Shown: positions 25,232-33,701, counted from the stretch's first letter. The stretch: DNA of 64,000 nt from Sedimentitalea sp041224545 (GCF_041224545.1 NZ_JBGFGP010000145.1:17877-81876), one strand, 5' to 3'. The notes: generated by a model from the letters alone, not told the origin. Numbers and translations are program-made.

Positions 25232-26185
25232 TTACTCGGTCACGTAGGAAGCGACGAAATCGTGTTCCTGTTCGATGAAATCGCGGGTCTCGGCGCTTCC
25301 GCGCAGGCTCAGCACCTGCTTGGCGCGGGTGAATGCGGCCTCGACCTCCGGATCGGATTTCATCCGCTCGATGACCGCGTCGACGGCAGTGACAACGGCC
25401 GGGTCCACATCGGCGGGCGCATAAACCTGGAACACCAGCGGGAAGGACAGCTCGATCCCCTGCGACGGTGCCGTGGGCCAGTCGGGCGCAAAGGGGCTGG
25501 CGACTTCGTTGAGAATGGCGAGCACCTTGAGCTGGCCGGTTTCCACATATTGCTGGGCGTTGTTCACACCCATCGGGATGGCGTCGACCTGCCCGCCCAG
25601 CAGCGCGGTGATGCGGTCGGATTCGGACCCGGCATCCACGACCCGCAGGCTGCCCCCGGCGGCTTCGGCGATCGCCTTGCCCTTGATTTCGGTGGTTCCG
25701 CCGATCTGAGAGCCGAATGTGGCATCGCCGGCATGCGCCTTGGCATAGGCCACAAAATCCGCAAGCGTATCATAGGGCGCATCGGCGCGGGCGACGACCA
25801 CGTCGTCGAATTGCGCAACAGTCGCCAGCGGCGTGAAATCGGCGTGGCCGAAGGGCCAGGTGCCGGTCAGCTTCGCCACATGGATCGAGGTGTGGTAGAG
25901 CAGCAGTTCCGAGCCGTCTTTCTTGCCTGTCGCGACAGTCTGTGCCGCCACCACCCCGCCGCCGGCGAACTGGTTCACCACGGCGACGTTCGCCCCGGTG
26001 TACTTGCCCAGAAACTCTGCAAAAAGGCGGGCGTCGGTGTCGGTGCCACCGCCCGGGTTGGCCGGTACGATCAGGCGCACACTGTCGACAGGATAATCGA
26101 TCTCGGCCGCACGTGCCGGCATGACGCCAGCAGCTCCAAGCGCGGCGGCGACAAGTACACCCTTGATAGATTTATTGAATTTCAT
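25232..26185 (-). CDS. tctC: TctC periplasmic binding protein
   Basis: 317 residues from ATG 26185, with AGGAGGAGGAC upstream. A signal peptide is present (basic start MKFNKSIKG, hydrophobic core VLVAAALGAAGVMP, cleavage near ARAAEI). The mature protein matches the TctC/Bug family: YPVDSVRLIVPANPGGGTDTDAR, NQFAGGGVVAAQTVATGKKDG, and FGSQIGGTTEIKGKAIAEAAG. It captures the substrate in the periplasm for TctAB. First gene of the minus-strand operon; the LysR gene is divergent from it. Confidence 0.9.
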   Translation of the reverse strand: MKFNKSIKGVLVAAALGAAGVMPARAAEIDYPVDSVRLIVPANPGGGTDTDARLFAEFLGKYTGANVAVVNQFAGGGVVAAQTVATGKKDGSELLLYHTSIHVAKLTGTWPFGHADFTPLATVAQFDDVVVARADAPYDTLADFVAYAKAHAGDATFGSQIGGTTEIKGKAIAEAAGGSLRVVDAGSESDRITALLGGQVDAIPMGVNNAQQYVETGQLKVLAILNEVASPFAPDWPTAPSQGIELSFPLVFQVYAPADVDPAVVTAVDAVIERMKSDPEVEAAFTRAKQVLSLRGSAETRDFIEQEHDFVASYVTE

Positions 26186-26256
26186 TGTTTGTCCTCCTCC
26201 TGAACTCACCAGCCCGCGGATGCGAGCAGGGCGAATGACGGGAAGGTAGACGCGCC

Positions 26257-26273
26257 ATTAATTCAAATCTAAT
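26257..26273. promoter_or_regulatory. Likely LysR-type operator between tctC and its regulator
   Basis: ATTAATTCAAATCTAAT contains a dyad (ATTA...TAAT) with a T-N11-A core, in the 124-base divergent, AT-rich gap. This is the classic form of a LysR-family recognition box; the assignment is by pattern and position. Confidence 0.4.
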
Positions 26274-26309
26274 ATTACGTATGACTTGTTAAAATTCAAT
26301 CTGTGTATC

Positions 26310-27218
26310 ATGCTTGATCTGTCTCATCTCCGCTGCTTTGTCGCCGTCGCATCCGAACTCCACTTTGGCAGGGCGGCCCAAAAGCTGCACATGACCCAGC
26401 CCCCGCTCAGCCGGCAGATCCGCCTGCTGGAAGAACGGCTAGGCCAGCGGCTTCTGGAGCGCAACAGTCAGACCGTCGAGCTCACCGCCGCCGGGTTGCG
26501 GTTCCTGCCGGAGGCGCAGTCTCTGCTGCAGCGTGCCCAGGATCTTGAGGCCATGATGAACGAAGCCGGCGATGAACCCGAAGGCCGTTTGCGCATGGGT
26601 TTCTACGGCGCTGCGAGTTTCTATCTTCTGCCCAGCATCATGGTGGCCATGGCCAAGCATTATCCACGCGTGACCCTGGAGTTGAAGGAACTGAACGCCT
26701 TGCAGCAGATCGATGCATTTGGCTTCGGTGACATCGACATCGGCCTGGCCCGGCCCACGTCGCTGACGCCGCGCCTCACGTCCAGCATCGTGCTGCGGGA
26801 AGACCTTCTCGTCGCGCTGCCCGATGATCACCCTTTGGCCACACGCGCGACCCTTCGACCGCAGGATCTGCAGGGCGAACCCTTTATCGCCTATGGCCCG
26901 AAGGGACCTTATATGCACTCGGTTCAACAAGCGATCTTCGCGCAGAACGCCGTTGCCCCAAAAATCATTCAGTCACTCGCCCATGCGGAGGGGATATTGT
27001 CGCTGGTCAGCGTGGGGCTCGGGCTGTCTGTTGTGTCCGGACATGCCATCTGTGTGCAACGCCGAAACGTTACCTTCCGCCCACTTGTCGAGAGCGGCAC
27101 ATCTCAGGCATTGACGCATATCGTGACACACCGCGAGACGCAGCGCCCGCTGGTGGATCAGATCACCCGCTTCATCTGCGAAGTTGGTCTGGCGCTGCCG
27201 CCCAGACTGCACCCCTGA
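26310..27218 (+). CDS. LysR-family transcriptional regulator
   Basis: 302 residues from ATG 26310; an upstream TTG at 26286 lacks a reason to be preferred. N-terminal winged helix: LSHLRCFVAVASELHFGRAAQKLHMTQPPLSRQIRLLEERLGQRLLER as separate segments of the standard motif, with the linker helix to residue 90. The C-terminal part is a two-lobed effector-binding domain (RMGFYGAASFYLLPSIM, DIDIGLARP). The LHFGRAAxxLHMTQPPLS form is like that of BenM/CatM/CbbR-type regulators of catabolic operons. It is divergent from tctC and probably controls the hexarate operon with a pathway acid as inducer. Confidence 0.9.
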   Translation: MLDLSHLRCFVAVASELHFGRAAQKLHMTQPPLSRQIRLLEERLGQRLLERNSQTVELTAAGLRFLPEAQSLLQRAQDLEAMMNEAGDEPEGRLRMGFYGAASFYLLPSIMVAMAKHYPRVTLELKELNALQQIDAFGFGDIDIGLARPTSLTPRLTSSIVLREDLLVALPDDHPLATRATLRPQDLQGEPFIAYGPKGPYMHSVQQAIFAQNAVAPKIIQSLAHAEGILSLVSVGLGLSVVSGHAICVQRRNVTFRPLVESGTSQALTHIVTHRETQRPLVDQITRFICEVGLALPPRLHP

Positions 27219-27352
27219 TCGGAGGCGTTCCGAGGCACTTTGGCCACTGGTCAGAGAGTTCAGACGCCCGCGCCGATCCACGCGTAAGATTTGGCAATGG
27301 TGGATCGAAGCGGAACGCACAAAGGCTCCGGGCCAGATCCTCGCCAAAAATG

Positions 27353-27448
27353 TCACTTACGCGTCGTCAGTTTACCTGCGCAAGCAAAGACGATCGTGCT
27401 CCCAACCACCGCGACCTCGCCGCAAGCGGTGCATTGATAATCAGCCAT
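27353..27448 (-). CDS. Possible 31-aa CxxC miniprotein
   Basis: ATG 27448 preceded by GGAGGGCCACAT. The peptide ADYQCTACGEVAVVGST...FACAGKLTTRK has a C-x2-C and a third Cys, like one half of a zinc ribbon. Short and unsupported by homology I can name; it could be the start of a longer gene lost by rearrangement. Confidence 0.25.
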   Translation of the reverse strand: MADYQCTACGEVAVVGSTIVFACAGKLTTRK

Positions 27449-27577
27449 ATGTGGCCCTCCTTCATCGTAATGCCCTGTTCGGTCTGGGTGCCGAAAATTG
27501 GGGCGGGGTTTCTGGCGAGGTCCGCTGCAAGCGGCCCTCTCCTGAAAGCCTGCCTCCCGGCGAGGGCAGGAGGGGGG

Positions 27578-27703
27578 CCCACGCAAGGTTGCTCGTAGGA
27601 TCGATGGGGAGGGGGATCACCCGGCCACGCAGCTCGGCCCCCGGCCGAGACCGTGGTTGGGGAAACCCCTTCGATCCGTTAAGCGAGCGGCCTTGCGTGG
27701 GGG
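27578..27703. repeat. Long imperfect inverted repeat
   Basis: CCCACGCAAGGTTGCTCG at about 27578-27595 pairs with CGAGCGGCCTTGCGTGGG at about 27686-27703 (16 of 18 positions), and further in GGATCGATGGGG pairs with CCCCTTCGATCC (one mismatch). The arms would bring about 60 bases into one extended hairpin. More hairpins follow to 27820 (CGCGCC/GGCGCG and others). Possible recombination site or structured RNA. Confidence 0.45.
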
Positions 27704-27968
27704 AACCGGCGGTTCCCTAAACGGACGCGCCCTGGCGCGGCCCATGGATGCAGGGGCCGTTTGGCGTTAGGGGCCCCCCTCCCGTGTGATCCCTGCGCGA
27801 CCGCGCGGGGATCTCGATCGGTGACAATCAGACCGTCCTACACTCATACCGTGCGAGAGACCGCTAACCTAACAACAATCAGAGGCCACCAAGAAGACCA
27901 AGCTACAGGCATGACCCCGCCTGGAATCTTCATACACATTCAACTCAGACCGTGATAAGATCGGCTCC

Positions 27969-28187
27969 ATGAACAAGAACACCGCTCTCAAAAGATCAGC
28001 GACCACAGGACGCTTCACGACCAAGCCGTTGGGCAAGGACAAGGCCACGAAGTTTGCCAAGGTTGAGGGTGTTGCGACCAGTTCAAAATCGGCCATGACG
28101 CTCAAGACCTATTCTGATCGTGGGCTCAAGGGCGATGCACTTCGTTCAGCGATTACCGGCTCGTTTACGACGAAAAAAGGAAGATGA
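27969..28187 (+). CDS. Small basic protein, putative Fic antitoxin
   Basis: 72 residues, strongly basic. It carries the motif RSATTGRFTTK near the N-terminus and a second copy RSAITGSFTTK at the C-terminus. Its stop overlaps the Fic start (ATGA), the usual arrangement of an antitoxin upstream of its toxin. It lacks the classical (S/T)xxxE(G/N) inhibitory helix of known class I Fic antitoxins, so inhibition, if it occurs, would work differently. The role is inferred from size, position and coupling. A similar motif appears twice in the small protein at 33767-33982. Confidence 0.55.
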   Translation: MNKNTALKRSATTGRFTTKPLGKDKATKFAKVEGVATSSKSAMTLKTYSDRGLKGDALRSAITGSFTTKKGR

Positions 28188-28765
28188 GCCGGTACGACGT
28201 CTCCGAAGATCCACTCTGTTATCCCGGCACGGGTGTTCTACGAAACAAGGCAGACCTGATAGATCAAGATGAACTTGATCAATTCGAGCAACTTATGTTC
28301 CTGACCAGGTCCGAAGAGCCTTTGCCGGAAGGTGCGCTCGACTATGCCCACTACCGGGCCATCCACCACCATTTCTTCCAAGACGTCTACAGCTGGGCCG
28401 GAAAGCCTCGACAAATTCGCACAGCCAAGGGCGGAAATTGGTTTTGCTATCCAGAGTACATCGACACCGAGATGAACCGGATTTTTCGCGAACTCAGCGA
28501 AGAGAACCACCTAGCCGACACGACCAGTTTGCAGGACTTTGCCCTACGTGCAGCCCACTACATCGCCGACATAAACGCCGTCCATCCGTTCCGAGAGGGG
28601 AATGGGCGTTGCCAACTTACTTTACTCGATATCCTTATGCAGGTCGCGGGGCTTGAGATGATCGAGGATAATATTGATGAAGATGAGTTCATGCAGGCAA
28701 TGATAGCGAGCTTTGCAGGGGACGAAAGCCCACTTGTGGACGCAATCATCAAGATGGCAGACTGA
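28184..28765 (+). CDS. Fic-domain protein, putative AMP-transferase toxin
   Basis: 193 residues. The Fic core is complete apart from its last position: flap RTAKGGNWFCYPEYI near residues 80-93, then HPFREGNGRCQL at 134-145. His134 would be the catalytic base, Glu138 and Asn140 bind metal and phosphate. The motif is normally HxFx(D/E)GNGRxxR; here the final Arg is Leu145, as in a subset of Fic proteins. Enzymes of this type AMPylate target proteins such as topoisomerases or GTPases; target unknown here. It is coupled to the small gene before it and lies at the edge of the defence island. Confidence 0.8.
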   Translation: MSRYDVSEDPLCYPGTGVLRNKADLIDQDELDQFEQLMFLTRSEEPLPEGALDYAHYRAIHHHFFQDVYSWAGKPRQIRTAKGGNWFCYPEYIDTEMNRIFRELSEENHLADTTSLQDFALRAAHYIADINAVHPFREGNGRCQLTLLDILMQVAGLEMIEDNIDEDEFMQAMIASFAGDESPLVDAIIKMAD

Positions 28766-28822
28766 CAGCGGCCAGCGCTAGCATCAAAGGCACGGCGCAT
28801 ACTTGAACAACTTCCGTGTCCA

Positions 28823-30706
28823 TCATATCGCGATCTCTGGCACTCCGGCTGCCGTGAGGAGTTGGTAGAGCTCAGCGACGTTGTTTCGTTGGCCGCGTTG
28901 TTGGCAAAAAGCGAATATAGCGCGCTGCTTCGCACGGGAGAGGGCGACAAAAAAAGCGGCAACGCCTTCGGGGTCGCCGGGGGTATGGGCCCACCAGGCT
29001 CGGTCGTCGAGGCCCAAGAAAACTATCGTGTCGAATTCGAGCCCCTTGCTCTTATGGACTGTCATCATCGGGATCTGATTGACACCCTCGAACGCGTCCA
29101 AGCATGCAGTCCAATTCGGCGCGCCGTCGACAGATGCAAATAAATGAATGCAAAACGCTTCAAGTATGATCTTGAGCAGATCGCCAACGCCATACTCGGG
29201 ATACGTGCGAGAGATCGCATCCAGGTCCAGGTAGTCGAATATCCGTGTGATGAAGTCGAGGGCGATTTGCTTCGATGGGGCAGTTGCCGCCATGTCGGTG
29301 CGCAATTTAGCGAGAAATGCGGTGAGTTCAGCCTCGACTCTGGTTGCGCGCGCGTCTTCATGGTTTCCAACGGCACGTAGTGCCAAGACAGACGTCGCGA
29401 CCAGTTGCCAAGCAGCCGGTGCACGACGGGTCGCGCCAAGCCGAAAGATAGAGATCGCAAGGCGGGTCAACTCGTCGGAAAGCAAATCCTGAAGAGAGGT
29501 TTTCCCAAGTGCATGGCTCTCGTTGCGGATCTGCAGGCCATGAGCCGCAAAAGCTCCCGCGACTTCTTGCTCGTATTCATCGGATTTCTGCTTCACGAGG
29601 AGTGCGTAGTCGCGCGGTGCGCGGCCGCGTGAGACCATATCGTTGGCAATCCATTGAGCCAGGTGGGTAGCTTCCGCCTCCTTGGTCTGGCTGGTCCAGA
29701 CCTGAGCCACGTCGCCATCGACTTGGCAGACAGTTTGAGCGACCATTGGGGCGGCATCCGGATCCAGCGCGCGCGCGACAACGTGCTGGATAGCGACCAG
29801 GTCGGGCGAGGAACGGAAGTTAAAGAGGAGGGGAAAGCGGGCGCCTCCGAAATCGGCCTGCAACCGCTGGAAAGCGTCATGGCGTGCGCCAGCGAAGACC
29901 ATGATCCGCTGCTTGTCGTCACCGACGCCAGTGACAACTGTCTGTCCACCATGGAAGGCCGACAACAGAAAGTCGTATTGCGCGTAGGTGGTGTCTTGGA
30001 ATTCATCGACAAACACGAAGGGATATGTGGCGACAAGCGCCCGACGGATGTGGGGATTGGCACGGAGCAGCAGCTCCGCGAGCCGATTGATGCCAACGAA
30101 TGTGAGCGAAGAGGTTTGCCCAGGCCGCAATTGCGCTGCCCACCAGCGGGCGACGGCGAATTCAGCGGCATTTTGAGGCGCGATAGGCCCCATTGGCAGG
30201 CGATAACTACCAACGACCTTGGGTTCAAAGTTGCTTGGGCCATAGCCAGCGATTTCCGAATGCCATTCTGGCGGTGCATGGAGTCGGGCGGTTGTGAGGA
30301 AACCCTCAATCGCCTTGTGCTTTGGAAAGGCGATTTCATAAGGCCGGGTCGGGCGCCAGTCCGCCGGGATGGCGTTGAGAAAGCGATCCACCAGACTCTT
30401 GGTGAAAGCATCAAAAGTGACCGACACGAACCGGTTGGCAAACTCTGGTGGGCACCTTTGGCGGACACGCGCCGCGAGATTGTTAGCCGCATCTGTTTTG
30501 AAGGAAATCGCCAGCACGCGATGCGGCGCGCGGCAGAGGCCCGTCTCAAGCAGATAGTCGGCGCGTTGTGCCAGAAATTCGGTCTTGCCGGCGCCAGGAC
30601 CAGCTACAACGCAAGCCGAGCTTGGGTAACGCAAGGCATTCCATGCCTCTGGTTCGAGATCATCAATGCCACTGGGGCGCCAGTCATCTGGTCGAATGAG
30701 GCGCAT
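28823..30706 (-). CDS. gajB: GajB-like UvrD/Rep helicase (Gabija)
   Basis: 627 residues, SF1A helicase: VVAGPGAGKTEFL (Walker A, residues about 33-45), VFVDEFQDTTYAQYD (Walker B), GVGDDKQRIMVFAGA, FNFRSSPDLV, MMTVHKSKGLEFDTIVFLGLDD (motif V region) and FVALSRAKQR (motif VI). It starts two bases after the OLD-family nuclease gene ends. OLD nuclease followed by UvrD helicase is the layout of the Gabija anti-phage system, in which GajB senses DNA ends and works with GajA to cleave DNA. The protein is longer than the reference GajB (about 494 residues), so this is a divergent member. Confidence 0.8.
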   Translation of the reverse strand: MRLIRPDDWRPSGIDDLEPEAWNALRYPSSACVVAGPGAGKTEFLAQRADYLLETGLCRAPHRVLAISFKTDAANNLAARVRQRCPPEFANRFVSVTFDAFTKSLVDRFLNAIPADWRPTRPYEIAFPKHKAIEGFLTTARLHAPPEWHSEIAGYGPSNFEPKVVGSYRLPMGPIAPQNAAEFAVARWWAAQLRPGQTSSLTFVGINRLAELLLRANPHIRRALVATYPFVFVDEFQDTTYAQYDFLLSAFHGGQTVVTGVGDDKQRIMVFAGARHDAFQRLQADFGGARFPLLFNFRSSPDLVAIQHVVARALDPDAAPMVAQTVCQVDGDVAQVWTSQTKEAEATHLAQWIANDMVSRGRAPRDYALLVKQKSDEYEQEVAGAFAAHGLQIRNESHALGKTSLQDLLSDELTRLAISIFRLGATRRAPAAWQLVATSVLALRAVGNHEDARATRVEAELTAFLAKLRTDMAATAPSKQIALDFITRIFDYLDLDAISRTYPEYGVGDLLKIILEAFCIHLFASVDGAPNWTACLDAFEGVNQIPMMTVHKSKGLEFDTIVFLGLDDRAWWAHTPGDPEGVAAFFVALSRAKQRAIFAFCQQRGQRNNVAELYQLLTAAGVPEIAI

Positions 30707-30708
30707 GG

Positions 30709-32676
30709 TCAGGCTGCGGGGGGAGGTGGCGGGGCAAGCCGCGCTGCAATCGAGGTAACGAGCGCGCGCAACTCTTCAGGAGCGGCGGCCGCGAGAGCAG
30801 CTGGCACTTGTCCACTCAGAACCCGAACGTGGGTGCTCGGCTTGCCGCGTCCTAAGAACAAGTAGCGATACCAACGCATCAAGACATCCTGGTCGGTGGC
30901 ATAGAGATGAGGCAAACCGTCGTCGCCGAGCACCGCCGTGCGAGGCTCACCTGCGGGCGAAGGCCCATGGCGACCTGGCTCAACGATCTGGTAGGCGAGC
31001 GGTAGGGCCTTCAGCATCGAATAATCGAGATCGAGGGGCGCGCAGAAGAAGACGTTGAATTGGCGCAGCCAATTCATCCAGTTATTGATATTCTCAGTGT
31101 CCTCGACCGCCCACGCATCGAAAGCCGCGAGATTGGCATCTGGCCCCTTTGGGTCAAGATGCTTTCCAAAAATGTCCTGCGGCGCGACGTTATTTGCGAG
31201 CAACTGAGTACATGCAGTCTTGATACGTCCCCACCCACCACCAGCTCGCCCCCAATCAAGGTCCAGCAGCGTCGCGTATGGAATGTCGAGGTCGGTCAGC
31301 AGTCGCCAGAGATGGTTCACATGGCGCCCGCCCAATGGAACAACCGAGACGAAGGAACGATCAATGTCGAGACCCATTGCATCGGCGAGGCGCGGGAGAA
31401 CGACTTCTTCGGATGCTCCTTCCCCAAACACGACGAAGCGCGCAAAATAAAGTTCGGGGTAGGTCCTGACCGCTTCACGAATGAACTTCGACGCCTCTTC
31501 CTCGCCAGTCGGCAGCTTAATCGGACGGATGTGAGCCGTGCGATCAAGAGGATCGAGGCGAAAATGTCGAACCTCGGCAGGGTCCACGCGGGCAAGGATG
31601 CTCGGAGAATGACTGGATACCACGGCCTGCGCCTGTGTCGATTTCGTCAGGTCTTTTACCTGACGAACGATGCGGGAGAGATAGAAGGGAGCAAGATTGT
31701 TTTCAGGCTCTTCAATCGCGATGAGGGTGAGCGCCGGCAGGGGAACGCCGCCAGCCTGGAACCCGGCACTCTCAGGATCTGCGGCGATTCCGGCTTCCAC
31801 ATCAAGAGCCGCAGCAGTCATAGCAAGGTGAAAGAGCGACCTTTGTCCGTCGCTCAAGTCATCAAAAGCTCGCTCCCGTCCGGCCTCGTCCGGGTGGAAG
31901 ACCACTTCGACCTTACGGATGAATTGCTCAAAGCGGAGATCAAGTGGGCGGAAGACAGGCGTTGCGTCAGTTCCCGCAGTGTGCACTTCTTGCCACCGCC
32001 GAGTCACCGCGGCGGCAATGACATCAACGGCCGGCTCCACCCCAAATGCGCCGTTCAAGGTTGCGCCGGTGTTCGTGAATGCGTCGCGTACCCCTTGCGA
32101 CCAGTTAATAGCACGCCACAACCTTCCCCGCAAAAATGCCGTCACCTGCGATGCGCCGTCTCGCGTCGCCGGCACGTAAAGCATTTGGATCCGCGCCCTG
32201 TCGGTTGCCTTCAGATCAATGCAGTCAGCGTCAGTGAACGCGCCGAAAGTTCTGATCGCCCAATATTTCTGTTCAACTGCACCATCGAGCGTACCATCAT
32301 CGGTCCATGTCGCTTCAAGTCGAAGCCGGCATTTTAACTTTCCGGCTTCATCAGCGGCCATCTGGTGAAAGAATTCCGGAATTGCCACGCCATCGCCGCC
32401 GTCAGCATCTAGCTCTGGGAAGGCAATAATTGCCTCGAGAACGAGGTTCCGCTGAGCCGGCACGACCAATTCGGAAGTAGGGATGTGAAAATCCTCACGC
32501 CGCAGTCGTCTTTGATCGTTCGTCACTCCAAAGAGGCGCTGCAAGGCCTGCATCATGGCAGTCTTTCCTGCGCCATTGATGCCGACAAAAGCAGTGAGAC
32601 GAGGGCCCAGATCAACGCTTGTCTCAAGTGGTCCGTAACAACGAAAATTCGTTAGAGTGAGTCTTTCAATAAACAC
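30709..32676 (-). CDS. gajA: GajA-like OLD-family ATPase/TOPRIM nuclease (Gabija)
   Basis: 655 residues from GTG 32676 (GGGGAAGGA upstream); longer readings upstream have no start signal. The N-terminal ABC-type ATPase has FVGINGAGKTAMMQAL (Walker A, about 30-45), FDDLSDGQRSLFHLA (signature) and LIAIEEPENNLAPF (Walker B). The switch His is in VVSSHSPSILARV. The C-terminal TOPRIM domain shows FVVFGEGASEEVVLPRLA (first Glu) and ATLLDLDWGR (D-x-D). In Gabija, GajA is the nuclease, held inactive by NTPs and released when phage replication depletes them. Operon with gajB, 2-base gap. Confidence 0.85.
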   Translation of the reverse strand: MFIERLTLTNFRCYGPLETSVDLGPRLTAFVGINGAGKTAMMQALQRLFGVTNDQRRLRREDFHIPTSELVVPAQRNLVLEAIIAFPELDADGGDGVAIPEFFHQMAADEAGKLKCRLRLEATWTDDGTLDGAVEQKYWAIRTFGAFTDADCIDLKATDRARIQMLYVPATRDGASQVTAFLRGRLWRAINWSQGVRDAFTNTGATLNGAFGVEPAVDVIAAAVTRRWQEVHTAGTDATPVFRPLDLRFEQFIRKVEVVFHPDEAGRERAFDDLSDGQRSLFHLAMTAAALDVEAGIAADPESAGFQAGGVPLPALTLIAIEEPENNLAPFYLSRIVRQVKDLTKSTQAQAVVSSHSPSILARVDPAEVRHFRLDPLDRTAHIRPIKLPTGEEEASKFIREAVRTYPELYFARFVVFGEGASEEVVLPRLADAMGLDIDRSFVSVVPLGGRHVNHLWRLLTDLDIPYATLLDLDWGRAGGGWGRIKTACTQLLANNVAPQDIFGKHLDPKGPDANLAAFDAWAVEDTENINNWMNWLRQFNVFFCAPLDLDYSMLKALPLAYQIVEPGRHGPSPAGEPRTAVLGDDGLPHLYATDQDVLMRWYRYLFLGRGKPSTHVRVLSGQVPAALAAAAPEELRALVTSIAARLAPPPPPAA

Positions 32677-32761
32677 GTAGTTTAATCCTTCCCCTACGAG
32701 ATTCCTCGTTGCCGTCCCGATATGACTGCGAAATAAGATCGCGGCTTCATGCCGTGAACTC

Positions 32762-33310
32762 TTAGCCCGACAATGTCCGCACGGTCTGTATCGGCATGAA
32801 AAGGCGCAAAGGCTGATCTGGCAAAGGAATGAAGCCGAAGGATTCGTAGTATGCTTTTCGGCGCGCCACCGTTTCGGGGTTTCCGCAGTCGAACACATCG
32901 AGAAGGACAGCACAGGTTCCGATTTCGTCTGAGACGCGACCAATCCTGTTGAGCGCATCAGCAAGCAATGCGCTGCCCAAGCCCTTGCCCTGCATCGTTT
33001 GATCGACACCTATCATGGAAATGAACGCGGCTGGCAGCATGCCGTGCCTCGGTGCTTTCTTGGCCAATGCTTCCGGCATATCCTCTGCAACGACGGCATG
33101 CATGTTGATACCGTAGAACCCAAGGGTTTTGCGGTCCTCGTCGAGCACGACCCAGATCCGGACGACATCAGCCTTCGACCCCTTCTTGGCCGTCAGCTTC
33201 AGGTAATTGTCGATTTGAGGTACACCACAGGAAAAAGCCGTTCGATCCTGGCTCTTGGCATCGAACGGCTCGATTGTGAACTTGGTGTCTACGGCGGCGT
33301 CAGTCGGCAT
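32762..33310 (-). CDS. GNAT acetyltransferase toxin (TacT-like)
   Basis: 182 residues, GNAT fold: FSCGVPQIDNYLK near residues 27-39 (typical of tRNA-acetylating TacT/AtaT-type toxins), the strand VWVVLDEDRKTLGFYGI, ISMIGVDQTMQGKGLGSALLADAL (acetyl-CoA loop Q-x-x-G-x-G) and a C-terminal YYESFGFIPLPDQPLRLFMPI with the Tyr used as general acid. Toxins of this group acetylate charged tRNAs and stop translation. It overlaps the RHH antitoxin gene by 11 bases on the same strand. Confidence 0.85.
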   Translation of the reverse strand: MPTDAAVDTKFTIEPFDAKSQDRTAFSCGVPQIDNYLKLTAKKGSKADVVRIWVVLDEDRKTLGFYGINMHAVVAEDMPEALAKKAPRHGMLPAAFISMIGVDQTMQGKGLGSALLADALNRIGRVSDEIGTCAVLLDVFDCGNPETVARRKAYYESFGFIPLPDQPLRLFMPIQTVRTLSG

Positions 33311-33614
33311 TCGCGATCAGCGTCTCGCGCAATGCAAAAGCCTGCTTCAACCGATTATTCGGCTTCGGAGGACTCACAAGAGCGCCAAAGAACGCAGCAC
33401 GATCCGCCTCGCTCTCCAACGCCGTCAACTTGTGAGCTTCAATCGTGGTCTGCGCGGCCTTGTATGCAGCGCTCACAACAAAGGAGCTTACTTCAACACC
33501 GCTCAGGGTTGCTGCGCGACTGATCACATCCTTCACCGAAGGCTGTGTACGCGCTTCCAGCCGAGCGCTCTTGGGCTCGTCGACAGCGACAGTGCTATCC
33601 TCAAACGCCAACAT
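33300..33614 (-). CDS. DUF1778 ribbon-helix-helix antitoxin
   Basis: 104 residues from ATG 33614, with AAGGAGGCAACC upstream. The N-terminal half fits the RHH fold of DUF1778 (ARLEARTQPSVKDVISRAATLSGVEVSSFVVSAAYKAAQTTIE), and the C-terminal tail (FFGALVSPPKPNNRLKQAF) is the usual toxin-wrapping segment. It neutralises the GNAT toxin and represses its own promoter; two matching operators overlap the promoter just upstream. Confidence 0.85.
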   Translation of the reverse strand: MLAFEDSTVAVDEPKSARLEARTQPSVKDVISRAATLSGVEVSSFVVSAAYKAAQTTIEAHKLTALESEADRAAFFGALVSPPKPNNRLKQAFALRETLIANAD

Positions 33615-33669
33615 GGTTGCCTCCTTGCTCCGAAACGACGTCAAGCGGCAAGACGCCGCTCACACGAAA

Positions 33670-33699
33670 CTATGTACGGCATATCGTCGTACATGTCAA
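33670..33699 (-). promoter_or_regulatory. Sigma-70 promoter of the RHH/GNAT module
   Basis: On the minus strand: TTGACA, 17 bases, TACATA, a near-consensus promoter about 60 bases before the antitoxin start. The first operator copy covers the spacer and the second lies just upstream of the -35 box. Confidence 0.7.
33674..33692. promoter_or_regulatory. Operator copy 1 (RHH/GNAT autoregulation)
   Basis: GTACGGCATATCGTCGTAC, inverted repeat with GTACG/CGTAC arms, within the promoter spacer. Starts 28 bases from the second copy, so bound RHH dimers would lie nearly on the same face of the DNA. Confidence 0.65.
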
Positions 33700-33701
33700 G
33701 T

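Larger units (their letters stand above)
27219..27968. other. 750-base interval with hairpin-rich DNA and one doubtful miniprotein
   Basis: Between the sugar-acid cluster and the defence island. It contains a possible 31-codon Cys-x2-Cys gene (27353-27448), then a run of inverted repeats from about 27578 to 27820, described separately. No longer gene is supported. The last 130 bases are less GC-rich and must hold the promoter of the Fic module; GATAAGAT at about 27953 is a possible -10 element. Confidence 0.4.

Noticed and set aside
27578..27820. Possible integron attC site
   Set aside because: GTTAAGC occurs near the right arm, but no matching RYYYAAC simple site is placed symmetrically on the other side, and there is no integron integrase or cassette gene here.
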